This document shows, piece by piece, positions 8,951 to 18,051 of a stretch of 64,000 bases of DNA. Location: the NCBI GenBank assembly GCA_963713505.1, contig CAVQMC010000028.1:67202-131201 (forward strand), read 5' to 3'. The DNA comes from CAVQMC01 sp963713505 (GTDB lineage Bacteria > Bacteroidota > Ignavibacteria > Ignavibacteriales > Ignavibacteriaceae). Under the pieces are notes generated by a model. That model was not told the origin of the DNA and searched no databases. It saw only the letters and a list, made by a program, of their open reading frames with translations. A program made the translations under genes and the position numbers. Position 1 is the first letter of the stretch. Every line of letters starts with the position of its first letter.

Positions 8951-9741
8951 ATGAAGAAATTTTATGTTTATATATATGTTAATTTTTTATTCATGCTTCA
9001 TTTTTTAATACTTTAGATTGTATTTATCCTCAAAATAAATGGGTTCCTCAAAATTTAACTTCATACAGCAATTATACCGATACAACATTTTCAATCATAA
9101 TTAACAAAAATATTCCTAAAGTTTATATTAGATATCAAGAATACTTTGTACCTGAAAATAAAGATATAATCCAAAGCACCTATTATTATAGAGCAGAATT
9201 GAAAAAGAATATAAATGATAAACCTTTTCAGGTTATTGAATCTCAATCAATTTTTTTAGAAGGACCGTTTGGTTTTTTATCTCCTGATTCAAGTGATGAT
9301 CCGATAACAATTGATATGAACTTTGATGGCTATAATGATTTAAGTTTTACAAAAGGTTCCGGTTATGGTCCGTTTTGGACGAATATTTCTTATGAATTTT
9401 ATTTATATAATCCTATAAGCAATAAGTTTGAATATAATTATGATTTGTCAGGTTTAATTAATCCTGAACCTTATTCTGATCAAAAGAAAATATACTGCTA
9501 TACAAAAATGAATTTTATGGGTACGAATAGTCTTAATCAAGAGTACGTGTGGAATGAGAATAAACTTGAAGAAACTGCTTCTTATGAATATAATGTTCTT
9601 GAAGATTCACTTCTGCAGAACGGGACATGTTGTCAATGTATTTGCATAAAGCGATTATATTTAAATGGAAATTATGTAAAAACTGATACTACAATTATAG
9701 ATGTAAAAAATATACCTAAAGAGCATTTTGTAGTTTATTAA
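8951..9741 (+). pseudogene. Secreted protein of unknown function, single frameshift in a T run
   Basis: A signal-peptide-like start at 8951 (MKKFYVYIYVNFLFML) runs into a stop at 9014 in its own frame, while the neighbouring frame reads a continuous protein (NTLDCIYPQNKWVPQNLT and on) to the stop at 9741. Adding one T to the run of six T at 9001-9006 joins the two exactly, giving about 263 residues. A TTG at 9199 could start a shorter product but has no ribosome site and no signal peptide. The mature part contains DMNFDGYNDLSFTKGSGYGP, an FG-GAP-like calcium-loop phrase, and a Cys cluster CCQCIC near the end. Function unknown. The frameshift may be a sequencing error or slippage. Confidence 0.6.
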
Positions 9742-9763
9742 TGATATTTTAAAATAATAAATA

Positions 9764-9795
9764 AAAAAGGGAAAGCAATAAAGCTTTCCCTTTTT
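9764..9795. terminator. Bidirectional terminator between convergent genes
   Basis: A 13-bp perfect stem, AAAAAGGGAAAGC against GCTTTCCCTTTTT with a 6-base loop, gives a T tract on both strands. It serves the gene ending at 9741 (+) and the Kelch gene ending at 9817 (-). Confidence 0.85.
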
Positions 9796-9816
9796 GTTTT
9801 ATAAATACAAACGTTA

Positions 9817-11478
9817 CTATTTTGTCAGAACCATTTTCTGTGTAGAATTAAATGTACTGCCGTCAATTCCTTTTGCTTCTAATTTGTAGAAGTAAATGCC
9901 ACTATTCAAATTTGAAGCATTAAATTTGATTGAATGAACGCCGGCAGGCAGGTTTGAATTCAGAACCTCAACAACTTTTTGTCCTAGCACATTATATATA
10001 TTTAAGGTTACTTTAGAATCTTTTGCGATACTGAAATTAATGTTTGTACTAGGATTAAAAGGATTTGGATAATTTTGACTTAAAGTAAATTGTAATGGTT
10101 TATTCAAATCGATTTCAATAATTTTTGAATATGAATATGAACCGTCAAAATCAATTTGTTTCAATCTGTAAATATATTTACCGGAAATGGTATTGTAATC
10201 TGTATAACTATATTGTTGAGATTGAGTAGTTGTTCCATGTCCGTCAACAAATGCTAAATTCTGGAATTGAGTGTTTTCTGTTTTTCTTTCTATTTGAAAT
10301 CCTTTATTATTTGTTTCGGTAGCGGTATTCCAGTTCAGCATCACGTTTCCATTTATTAAAGATACACTAAATGAAGTTAACTCAACCGGTACAGGTGAAT
10401 AACAATTGCCGGTAATGTCGGTAAGAGTCGCTTTATCATTATTGCCAACTCCTGCAGTTGTATATCCTGAAACAGCATAAACAACGTTGTCCATATTTCC
10501 GCTTGCTTTAAAATTTGATCTTGGAAGTGCTAAACTTGGGGATAGAGTTTCCCATTGATCAGTACAATAATTATATAGATGAGTTGCTCCGGTTAAAGTA
10601 CCACCATTTATAGCACCTCCTGTAAAGAATACACCTGCTGCAGAAGGATATGTACCGTAAGTTACAGGAAATGAAGCCGCTCTTGTAACTCCGCCTGCAG
10701 GATAATCGCCGATTGCTGTCCAAGTTATATCAGTTAAATCCGATGGATTAATCGTACCCTTGTAAAAAGCAGCATTTCCGGTAGTGCCGTTCCATCCGTT
10801 TCCTGCAATTATGGTATAATTTAGAATGCCGCCGCTTAACATTCCTAATGAAATTGGAAAGCTTGTACAAGCTGTATATGAATCTGCATTAACATCATAA
10901 AGTTGAACAGAACTATATACATTAGCCCCAAACAATCCATCTCCACCGCAAATTACGTAAACAAAGTTATCATTTAATTTTACAACTAATGCGTCTGTTA
11001 CTGGAGTTAGCATATTAGCTTTAGCAGTCCAGCTGTCAGCAACAGGATCATACATATAAGTTTTGCCTAAACCAGCAGAATTTTCTCCGCCGAAAAGATA
11101 TATTTTATCACCGATGGTTACTGCGGTTGCAGCGCTCATATTAGAAGGTATGGATGCATATCCTGACGACCATGTATCTGCGGTGATATCATACCTTACA
11201 GCTGTTGTATATTGAGTACTTGATCCGCCGCCAAACTGATACAAATAATCATTTCCTCCGATTGAAATAAATGTAACACAGCTTCTGGATACTGCATGTA
11301 TTGAAGGAGTTAAAGCAGTCCAATTTAATGTTGTTAAAACATTATCTCCATCATAAGTTTGGATTGAATAAGGAGATGCATTGGCATTAAAATCAAGACC
11401 GGGAATGCCTGAATCTTGGGCCAAAATTATTCCGCTTAAGAGTAGAAATGAAATGAGAACTGTAGATAGCTTTTTCAT
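9817..11478 (-). CDS. Secreted Kelch-repeat protein with type IX secretion sorting domain
   Basis: 553 residues. A signal peptide (about 1-20, ending ILAQD) is followed by about six Kelch-type repeats between residues 45 and 350, seen as phrases such as LYQFGGG, IYLFGGENSAG, YVICGGDG, VFFTGGAI and VYAVSGYTT with following 'YD..TDTW/SW' strands. These form a beta-propeller, usually a binding platform. A fibronectin-like linker (PVELTSFSVSLINGNVMLNW) follows, then the type A sorting domain FTLSQNYPNPFNPSTNINFS that targets the protein to the Por/type IX system and the surface. The gene is single. RBS AAGGGGA precedes the ATG. The same C-terminal module occurs at 34968 and 44868. Confidence 0.88.
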   Translation of the reverse strand: MKKLSTVLISFLLLSGIILAQDSGIPGLDFNANASPYSIQTYDGDNVLTTLNWTALTPSIHAVSRSCVTFISIGGNDYLYQFGGGSSTQYTTAVRYDITADTWSSGYASIPSNMSAATAVTIGDKIYLFGGENSAGLGKTYMYDPVADSWTAKANMLTPVTDALVVKLNDNFVYVICGGDGLFGANVYSSVQLYDVNADSYTACTSFPISLGMLSGGILNYTIIAGNGWNGTTGNAAFYKGTINPSDLTDITWTAIGDYPAGGVTRAASFPVTYGTYPSAAGVFFTGGAINGGTLTGATHLYNYCTDQWETLSPSLALPRSNFKASGNMDNVVYAVSGYTTAGVGNNDKATLTDITGNCYSPVPVELTSFSVSLINGNVMLNWNTATETNNKGFQIERKTENTQFQNLAFVDGHGTTTQSQQYSYTDYNTISGKYIYRLKQIDFDGSYSYSKIIEIDLNKPLQFTLSQNYPNPFNPSTNINFSIAKDSKVTLNIYNVLGQKVVEVLNSNLPAGVHSIKFNASNLNSGIYFYKLEAKGIDGSTFNSTQKMVLTK

Positions 11479-11863
11479 AATAAGATTCCCCTTAAAATGA
11501 CCAATAAATAAAGTTGTTTAAATAGTCGATCTAGAAAATCTTAACCAATTAATTTTAAGTAATTCACCTCCTTTCCTTTTTTTGCATTAATTTATTAAAA
11601 CAAAAATTAAATTGGAGAATTAACTACCTGAAGGAAACTTGTGGAAAGTAGTTGTCAGATTCAATTAAATGACAAAACTTTAAAATCAATAGCCAATAAT
11701 TAAATATTATTTTGTTATGATGCAATAATAATTTTCATAAATTTGCACTTGTTTATTTGCTATTGGTTAAATATTGTAAAAATCTAATTATTTTTTATAC
11801 TCTAATCTTTATTTATTAAATAGAACATTATTTCAATCAAATATTAATTATGAGAATATTGTA
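11479..11863. other. 385-base divergent intergenic region with an orphan strong Shine-Dalgarno
   Basis: This region lies between the Kelch gene (-) and the GNAT gene (+) and should hold both promoters. On the minus strand, 11564-11574 reads AAAGGAGGTGA, a near-perfect anti-Shine-Dalgarno match, but it lies about 90 bases before the Kelch ATG. It would only serve a tiny GTG-started peptide of eight codons (NYLKLIG after the start). I see no other gene. Confidence 0.5.
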
Positions 11864-12397
11864 ATGATAAATCTTCAATTTAATCCATTCCCAAAGCTGG
11901 TTACCAATAACTTTGTACTACGTCAGTTACAAAAAAAAGATGAAAATGAAATTTATATAGCAAGGTCCGATGAGGAAATCTTAAAATATATAGATATTCC
12001 AAAAGCTGATAATTTAGAAGATGCAAGAAAATTTATTGATAAAATTACTAACATTATCCGAAATAACGAATCGATATATTGGGCAATTTCATATAAAAAA
12101 AATGATAAATTGATCGGAACAATTTGTTTGTGGAACATCGATGAATCAAAGTTGAAAGCAGATATAGGTTTCGTGCTTCTCCCTGAATTTCAAGGAAAAA
12201 ATGTAATGCAGGAAGTTATTCCCGCTGTTTTAAAATATGGATTTGAAAAAATGAATCTGGCTAAAATAGAAGGAGAAGTAGATCCGCGAAATATAAAATC
12301 AATAAAATTAATGGAAAGATTTGGATTTCAATTCGAGTATAAATTGAAAAATACAGACATCTATTCTTTAATGAATCAAAATTTGAAAAAAAATTGA
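11864..12397 (+). CDS. GNAT-family N-acetyltransferase (RimJ/RimL type)
   Basis: 177 residues covering a complete acetyltransferase_3-type GNAT fold. It has the first strand LVTNNFVLRQL, the middle GTICLWNIDESKLKADIGFVLLPEFQGKNVMQEV with the acetyl-CoA loop (Q-G-K-N-V/G-like), and MNLAKIEGEVDPRNIKSIKLMERFGFQFEYKLK. These proteins move an acetyl group from acetyl-CoA to an amine, often a protein N-terminus or an antibiotic. The acceptor cannot be read here. It has no clear ribosome site. Its stop at 12397 abuts the stop of the convergent SDR gene with no gap. Confidence 0.85.
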   Translation: MINLQFNPFPKLVTNNFVLRQLQKKDENEIYIARSDEEILKYIDIPKADNLEDARKFIDKITNIIRNNESIYWAISYKKNDKLIGTICLWNIDESKLKADIGFVLLPEFQGKNVMQEVIPAVLKYGFEKMNLAKIEGEVDPRNIKSIKLMERFGFQFEYKLKNTDIYSLMNQNLKKN

Positions 12398-13315
12398 TTA
12401 ACTATTGACCATTTCTTTTATACCTTCTTCCGGAGTAATAGGAGTAAAATGGAATTCCTTATTAAACTTGCTTGAATTAAAATAGTAATCTCTATCCAAC
12501 TGATATGACATTTCTTTTATCTCTTTTAAAATCGGGATAAATAATCCCATAATACCTAAAGACCACACAGGCATAGCCTGAATTTTTTTATTTTTCTTAA
12601 TTGTTTTCATCACTAGTTCAATCCATTGTCTTGAAGTTAGTTTGCCTTCAAATGTCGGCATATGCCATGTTTGATTATATGCGTCTGCTGTATTACCAAG
12701 TAATGCAACTGCTTTTCCTATATCTCTGGTATTTGTAAATGAATGTACAACATCAAGTTTGCCTATCCACTGCGGACTTTTATCTTTTCTTAAATTATTT
12801 AGAACTGATTGTGTTAATAAACTACCAATTACATTTGGGCCGTAAAAATCTGCACTTCTTGCAATCATTGCATTTACTTCTTTTTTCTCTGCTGCATTAA
12901 GCAGTTGACCGGCAATTTCTGCTCTTATTTTTCCTTTTTTACTGCTTGGATTTATTGGAGTTTTTTCAGTCATATTCTGCAGATGATCTCGATCGTACAT
13001 ATAGATATTATCAACAAAAACTATTTTAGCATTATGTTTTTTGCATGATTGAATAAGATTATTGATAAACCTCGGCCAATTTTCTTCCCACACTGAGGCT
13101 TTATATTTAAAAGCAATAGTAACATAAACAATTTCGGATCCTTCTACTGCTTTATCTAAAGATTCTGTATTTAATAAATCGGCAGGGAATAACTGATCCG
13201 TTTCGTTTACTTTTTTAGGATGCCTGTTCACAAGTCTTATCTCTTTTGTATAATTCACTAATTCTGTTGCCAATTCTTTTCCAACAGAACCGCCTGCACC
13301 TAATATAGTTTGCAT
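12398..13315 (-). CDS. NAD(P)-dependent epimerase/dehydratase-like (atypical SDR) protein
   Basis: 305 residues. The N-terminus has a dinucleotide-binding strand and loop QTILGAGGSVGKELATEL, then VYVTIAF, KIVFVDNIYMYD and NAMIARSADFYGPNV, the order of an extended or atypical short-chain dehydrogenase of the NAD-dependent epimerase group. The usual Y-x-x-x-K catalytic pair is not obvious near IYMYDRDHL, so catalysis is uncertain and it may be a binding or regulatory SDR. It faces another SDR-like gene across 148 bases. The substrate is unknown. Confidence 0.75.
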   Translation of the reverse strand: MQTILGAGGSVGKELATELVNYTKEIRLVNRHPKKVNETDQLFPADLLNTESLDKAVEGSEIVYVTIAFKYKASVWEENWPRFINNLIQSCKKHNAKIVFVDNIYMYDRDHLQNMTEKTPINPSSKKGKIRAEIAGQLLNAAEKKEVNAMIARSADFYGPNVIGSLLTQSVLNNLRKDKSPQWIGKLDVVHSFTNTRDIGKAVALLGNTADAYNQTWHMPTFEGKLTSRQWIELVMKTIKKNKKIQAMPVWSLGIMGLFIPILKEIKEMSYQLDRDYYFNSSKFNKEFHFTPITPEEGIKEMVNS

Positions 13316-13463
13316 TTAATTTCTCCTGTTAAAATATCAATTTTAAAAATATCCTTAAATAAATCATAATTTCAAATAGGATTATGAATTTTATCAATAG
13401 TATATAAAATAAAAGGAATAATTTTATATTTTAATATAATGATATTTATAAACAATAATAGGA

Positions 13464-14924
13464 ATGTTCAATAAATTGAAAATATTATTAACAGGCGCCA
13501 CGGGATATATCGGAAAAAGGCTTTTACCGGTTTTGATAAAAGAAGGACATCAAGTAATATGTTCAATTAGAGATAAAAACAGAATACCTACTGAAGGTAT
13601 ATTTGTTCATCCGAATGTAAGCTTATTCGAAGCCGATTATTTGAACGAAGTAAAATATAATGAAAATTTAGATGGGATTGATGCGGTATATTATTTAATT
13701 CATTCAATGAGTTCGGGTATAGATGATTTTGAAACGCTTGAAAAAAAATCGGCTGAAAATTTTGTCGGATTGATAAATCAAACTTCAGCAAAACAGATTA
13801 TATATCTCAGCGGTATTACAAATGAGAATAAACTCTCCCGGCATTTAGCCTCCAGAAAGAATGTTGAAAATATTCTAAAGACTGCAAATACCTCTTTGAC
13901 AATTTTAAAAGCCGGAATAATTGTCGGCAGCGGAAGTGCATCTTTCGAAATTATTCGTGATCTGGTAGAAAAACTTCCCATTATGATAACACCTAAATGG
14001 TTAAAAACAAAGCATCAGCCTATTGCTATAAGAAATGTAATTGAATGTTTAACAGGCTCATTGTTGAATAGTAAAACATTTGAAAAATCTTTCGATATAG
14101 CCGGGCCGGATATTTTAAATTATAGAGAGATGCTTTTGCAATTTGCTGAAGTCAGGAAACTCAAGAGAATAATTATTACTGTTCCTGTAATGACTCCGCG
14201 TCTATCTTCTTACTGGCTCTATTTTGTAACTTCAACTTCTTATAAATTAGCAGTTAATTTGGTTAACAGCATGAAAATTGAAATAATTGCCGGTAATGAT
14301 GATTTAATTAAATTACTGAACATTAATCCAATAAGTTATAAAGAAGCAGTAAATCTTGCTTTTCAAAATATTGAACAGAATATGGTCATTTCCAGCTGGA
14401 AAGATTCATTGATATCAAGTTCGTTAGAAAATTCTCTCCAGAATCATGTGGAAGTTCCGACAAACGGTTGTTTTATCGACAAAAGAATTAAAAGTATTAA
14501 TGGAAATAAAGTAACTCAAACAATTGAAAATATCTGGTCAATTGGCGGAGAAAGAGGGTGGTATTATGCTGACTGGTTATGGCATTTTAGAGGATTTATT
14601 GATAAGATATTTGGCGGCGTCGGTCTAAGAAGAGGAAGAACAAATCAACATGATATTTATCCCGGTGAAACTTTAGATTTTTGGAGAGTTCTTGTTGCCG
14701 ATAAAAAAAACATGAGAATGCTGCTATATGCGGAAATGAAATTACCGGGAGAAGCATGGCTTGAATTTAAAATAATCAATAAAGATAAAAATCCATATTT
14801 AGAACAAACCGCTACTTTCCGGCCTAAAGGTATATTGGGAAGACTGTATTGGTATTCAGTTTTGTTATTTCATACTTTTATTTTCGATGGAATGTCTTCA
14901 AATATTGTTAACTATAACACTTAA
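13464..14924 (+). CDS. NAD(P)H-binding SDR-like protein with DUF2867 C-terminal domain
   Basis: 486 residues. The first 300 are an atypical SDR: KILLTGATGYIGKRLLPVL binds the dinucleotide, followed by YYLIHSM, QIIYLSGI and ILKAGIIVGSGS-type strands. Residues about 330-480 match the DUF2867 family, with RGWYYADWLWHFRGFIDK, GLRRGRTNQHDIYPGE, LDFWRVL and PGEAWLEFKI. This two-domain architecture is common and widespread in bacteria, but its reaction is not known to me. The start at 13464 has only a weak AGG close by. It is followed after 71 bases by an O-methyltransferase and may share a transcript with it. Confidence 0.82.
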   Translation: MFNKLKILLTGATGYIGKRLLPVLIKEGHQVICSIRDKNRIPTEGIFVHPNVSLFEADYLNEVKYNENLDGIDAVYYLIHSMSSGIDDFETLEKKSAENFVGLINQTSAKQIIYLSGITNENKLSRHLASRKNVENILKTANTSLTILKAGIIVGSGSASFEIIRDLVEKLPIMITPKWLKTKHQPIAIRNVIECLTGSLLNSKTFEKSFDIAGPDILNYREMLLQFAEVRKLKRIIITVPVMTPRLSSYWLYFVTSTSYKLAVNLVNSMKIEIIAGNDDLIKLLNINPISYKEAVNLAFQNIEQNMVISSWKDSLISSSLENSLQNHVEVPTNGCFIDKRIKSINGNKVTQTIENIWSIGGERGWYYADWLWHFRGFIDKIFGGVGLRRGRTNQHDIYPGETLDFWRVLVADKKNMRMLLYAEMKLPGEAWLEFKIINKDKNPYLEQTATFRPKGILGRLYWYSVLLFHTFIFDGMSSNIVNYNT

Positions 14925-14995
14925 AAATTAAAATAATATATAAATTAATTTGAAAAATTATCCTGATAAAATGTAAAATCAAATAGGTTGGTAAA

Positions 14996-15985
14996 TTGAA
15001 ACAAATTAGCACTCCTGAAGAAATTAGAGAAACTACATCTGCATTTCAGCAAAGCCGTATTTTACTAACTGCTGTGGAACTAGGTTTATTTACGGCTATT
15101 GATAAACATATGCTGAATGCTGAAGAAGTATCTCAAATATTAAAGACTGATAAAAGAGCAACTGATAGATTGATGAATGCTTTATTTAATTTTGGATTAT
15201 TGCGCAAAGTAAAAGGTAAATTCTATAATGCTGATTTAGCTTCTAAATATTTAGTAGAAGGTAAACCTGACTTTATGGGAAATCTTTATCATTCAAATCA
15301 TTTATGGAATACATGGACTTTTTTAACTGAATCGGTTAAAAAGGGAAGCAGTTATAAAGGAGAACAAAATAAAAAGGAAAATGATAACTGGGTTGAAGCT
15401 TTTATTGCAGCTATGCATTACAGAGGAATGAAACAAGCTGAATTAGTTACCATGATGATCGATACTTCAAATATAAAAAGAATGCTGGATATTGGCGGAG
15501 GTTCGGGTGCTTTTTCAATGGGATTTATAAAGAAAAATTCTTTAATTATATCAACTGTATTGGATTTGCCGCATGTTATACCATTAACTAAAAAATATGT
15601 TGATAAGGAAGGCTACAAAGATAATTTTGATTATATAGAAGGTAATTATTTAAAGATTGATTTCGGAAGCGGTTATGATCTTATTCTGCTTTCTGCAATT
15701 GTTCACATAAATAGTTTTGAACAAAATAAAAGATTAATTAAAAAGTGTTGCGATGCTTTAACAAAAAAAGGAATGATAATAATAAATGATTTTGTAATGA
15801 ATGATGAAAGAACAGAACCTGGATACGGTACGATATTTTCATTAAATATGCTGGTTGGAACTGAATACGGTGACACATATACAGAGAATGAAATGAGAGA
15901 ATGGTTTAACAGTGCAGGAATAGATAAAATAGAAAAAAAGAAAACCAGTTTTGGCTCTGATTTAATGATCGGTTATAAAATATAG
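14996..15985 (+). CDS. SAM-dependent O-methyltransferase with N-terminal dimerisation domain
   Basis: 329 residues from a TTG start with AGGTTGG just before it. Residues about 8-95 form the winged-helix dimerisation domain of the plant-type or hydroxyneurosporene-type O-methyltransferases (SRILLTAVELGLFTAID, TDKRATDRLMNALFNFGLLRK). The catalytic domain follows: SAM loop MLDIGGGSGAFSMGF, VLDLPHVI, FDYIEGNYLK, LILLSAIVHI (in place of the usual H-x-W-x-D base region) and IIINDFVMNDERTEP. The acceptor is probably a small aromatic or isoprenoid hydroxyl, but this cannot be fixed by sequence. It lies 71 bases after the DUF2867 gene. Confidence 0.85.
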   Translation: MKQISTPEEIRETTSAFQQSRILLTAVELGLFTAIDKHMLNAEEVSQILKTDKRATDRLMNALFNFGLLRKVKGKFYNADLASKYLVEGKPDFMGNLYHSNHLWNTWTFLTESVKKGSSYKGEQNKKENDNWVEAFIAAMHYRGMKQAELVTMMIDTSNIKRMLDIGGGSGAFSMGFIKKNSLIISTVLDLPHVIPLTKKYVDKEGYKDNFDYIEGNYLKIDFGSGYDLILLSAIVHINSFEQNKRLIKKCCDALTKKGMIIINDFVMNDERTEPGYGTIFSLNMLVGTEYGDTYTENEMREWFNSAGIDKIEKKKTSFGSDLMIGYKI

Positions 15986-16120
15986 TATTTGATTAAGTTT
16001 TAATTCTAAATCAAGTTTATTTAAATATATCATTTACAAACTATTCTCCAATATGAATTACGGAGGAAGCTGAATTTGTACATAACTTATTCTACATTTT
16101 TAATTGATTAAACATTCATG

Positions 16121-16216
16121 TTATAAATTAATTATTTGTTTATCGACCAGTTCATTCAAATCAAAAATATTCCATTTATCATTTTTATAAATAATTACAT
16201 CATTAATCCCATTCAT
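16121..16216 (-). pseudogene. Possible 31-codon coding remnant
   Basis: In the 274-base gap before the FG-GAP gene, the minus strand reads a short ATG-started frame with a protein-like composition (MNGINDVIIYKNDKWNIFDL and eleven more residues to a stop). It has no ribosome site and is too short to classify. It could be the tail of a lost gene or chance in AT-rich DNA. Confidence 0.2.
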
Positions 16217-16259
16217 ATATAAATAGAATAAAATATTTTTATTACAAAAAAGTGAAAAA

Positions 16260-17717
16260 ATGAAAAAAACATTTATTCTTTGTGTTTTAATTTTTAATTA
16301 TCAATTAATTTTTACTCAACAACTCGTAAAAGTTAAAGAAGGAATAGAAGTAAACGATAAAGGCGGTTCAAGATCTGTTAATTGGATTGATTATGACGTT
16401 GACGGTGATCTAGATCTTTTTGTTTCTAATGGTCCAAAAGGAGGTCAAAATAATTTTTTCTATGAAAATAACGGTGACGGAACATTTAGAAAAATAACCG
16501 GAATTGAAATTACAATGGATAAAGGTCCTTCTGATGGAAGTACCTGGGGGGATTATGATAACGACGGATATCCTGATTTATTTGTAGTAAATTGGTACGG
16601 ACAGAATAATCTTTTATACCATAATAACGGTGATAAAACATTCCGATTAGTTTCTGAGTCAGTAATTTCTAATGATCACGGATCATCTGAAACCGGCAGC
16701 TGGGGAGATTTTAATAATGATGGTTTTCTCGATTTGTATGTCTGTAACAGCGGATCTGAAAATCTTAAAAATTTTTTATATAAAAATAATGGAGACGGAA
16801 CTTTTGAAAAAATAAATTTTGGGCAGCAAGTAAATGATGAATATATCTCCAGGAATGTTGATTGGATAGATATAAATAATGACGGCTTTCAGGATTTATT
16901 TATAACAAATGAAGATGATCAGAATGAAAACCTTTATATTAATAAAAAAGACGGAACATTTAAGAGTATAAATGATTATGCGTTCTTAAAAAACCTCGGC
17001 AAAACTACAAGCAGCAGTTGGGGGGACATAGATAATGACGGCGATTTCGATCTTTTCCTGGCTAATTATGGAAACCAGCATAACAGTTTATTCTTAAATA
17101 ATGGGAATGGTTCTTTTACTAATGTTGTAAATAGTATTATTGCAAAGGATATTTCCAATTCATTTAGCAGTTCATTCGGGGATATTGATAACGATGGTGA
17201 TCTGGATTTAGTTGTAACAAATGCTTATACAAGGCCAAATAAAACTTTAAACTTTCTATATATAAATAAAGGAAACGGAACATTTATTAAAGATACAATT
17301 ACTTTTGCAAATGATTCAGGCTGGACTTACGGATGCGCGTTCGGTGATTATAATAATGACGGATTTTTAGATCTTTTCATTGCCCGTAATTTTGATGAAA
17401 AAGAGAATAATGTTTTATATAAAAATGTTGGTAATTCAAATAATTGGGTTGAACTCGACCTGGTTGGCACAAAATCAAATAAATCTGCTATTGGAGCTAT
17501 TGTAAAAATAAAAACAAAGATATTCGGTAAAGAAATTGAGCAAATTAGAAGAGTCACAGGGCAAACAGGTTATTGCGGCCAAAATTTGAGGCTCCACTTT
17601 GGATTGGGAAATTCAGATACAATTGAATTATTAAAAATATTTTGGCCCTCAGGTGGTATACAGGAGATCAAAAATCTTAATGTAAATAAACTTATCAAAA
17701 TAAAAGAGAAAAATTAA
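16260..17717 (+). CDS. Secreted FG-GAP/VCBS-repeat protein with ASPIC/UnbV C-terminal domain
   Basis: 485 residues. A signal peptide (about 1-19) is followed by seven repeats carrying calcium-loop phrases: DYDVDGDLDLF, DYDNDGYPDLF, DFNNDGFLDLY, DINNDGFQDLF, DIDNDGDFDLF, DIDNDGDLDLV and DYNNDGFLDLF. Together these make an integrin-like beta-propeller. Residues about 415-485 match the ASPIC/UnbV domain (NNWVELDLVGTKSNKSAIGA, RRVTGQTGYCGQN, LHFGLGN, IFWPSGGIQEI), which resembles cartilage acidic protein CRTAC1. No sorting domain is present, so it may be exported by the Sec route only. Probably a surface or periplasmic binding protein. Confidence 0.88.
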   Translation: MKKTFILCVLIFNYQLIFTQQLVKVKEGIEVNDKGGSRSVNWIDYDVDGDLDLFVSNGPKGGQNNFFYENNGDGTFRKITGIEITMDKGPSDGSTWGDYDNDGYPDLFVVNWYGQNNLLYHNNGDKTFRLVSESVISNDHGSSETGSWGDFNNDGFLDLYVCNSGSENLKNFLYKNNGDGTFEKINFGQQVNDEYISRNVDWIDINNDGFQDLFITNEDDQNENLYINKKDGTFKSINDYAFLKNLGKTTSSSWGDIDNDGDFDLFLANYGNQHNSLFLNNGNGSFTNVVNSIIAKDISNSFSSSFGDIDNDGDLDLVVTNAYTRPNKTLNFLYINKGNGTFIKDTITFANDSGWTYGCAFGDYNNDGFLDLFIARNFDEKENNVLYKNVGNSNNWVELDLVGTKSNKSAIGAIVKIKTKIFGKEIEQIRRVTGQTGYCGQNLRLHFGLGNSDTIELLKIFWPSGGIQEIKNLNVNKLIKIKEKN

Positions 17718-18051
17718 AGTTTCTTTTATTTATAGTTAAATATTTGAAAATGTTTATTCAGAATAATTATTTAATTATTATAACGCTATAAGTCCGCTGC
17801 ATAAAATTAGAATTAAAATTAAATAAATAAGTTGTTAACAATTTTTTAACTATTCTAATTTATTTATTATAAAACTACATTTTATGATTAAAAATATCAC
17901 AATTATTTGCTTTTAGTTATATCAAAAAAAATCCTTATACAAATAGTTTTTTCGATGAAATCAATTAGAAAAATTATGATATTTTTTTCGCTTATGAATT
18001 TAGATATGATTATTTTTCGTATAAATATTTCACAATAAGCAGGAATATCTT
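17718..18051. other. 334-base AT-rich intergenic region
   Basis: It holds no open frame of note on either strand and no hairpin with a T tract. It presumably contains the promoter of the downstream barrel gene, but no good TAnnTTTG element is visible. Confidence 0.4.

Noticed and set aside
9199..9741. A separate gene starting at TTG 9199
   Set aside because: The same frame continues upstream as protein-like sequence to a frameshift and a signal peptide at 8951, so this is the body of a larger gene.
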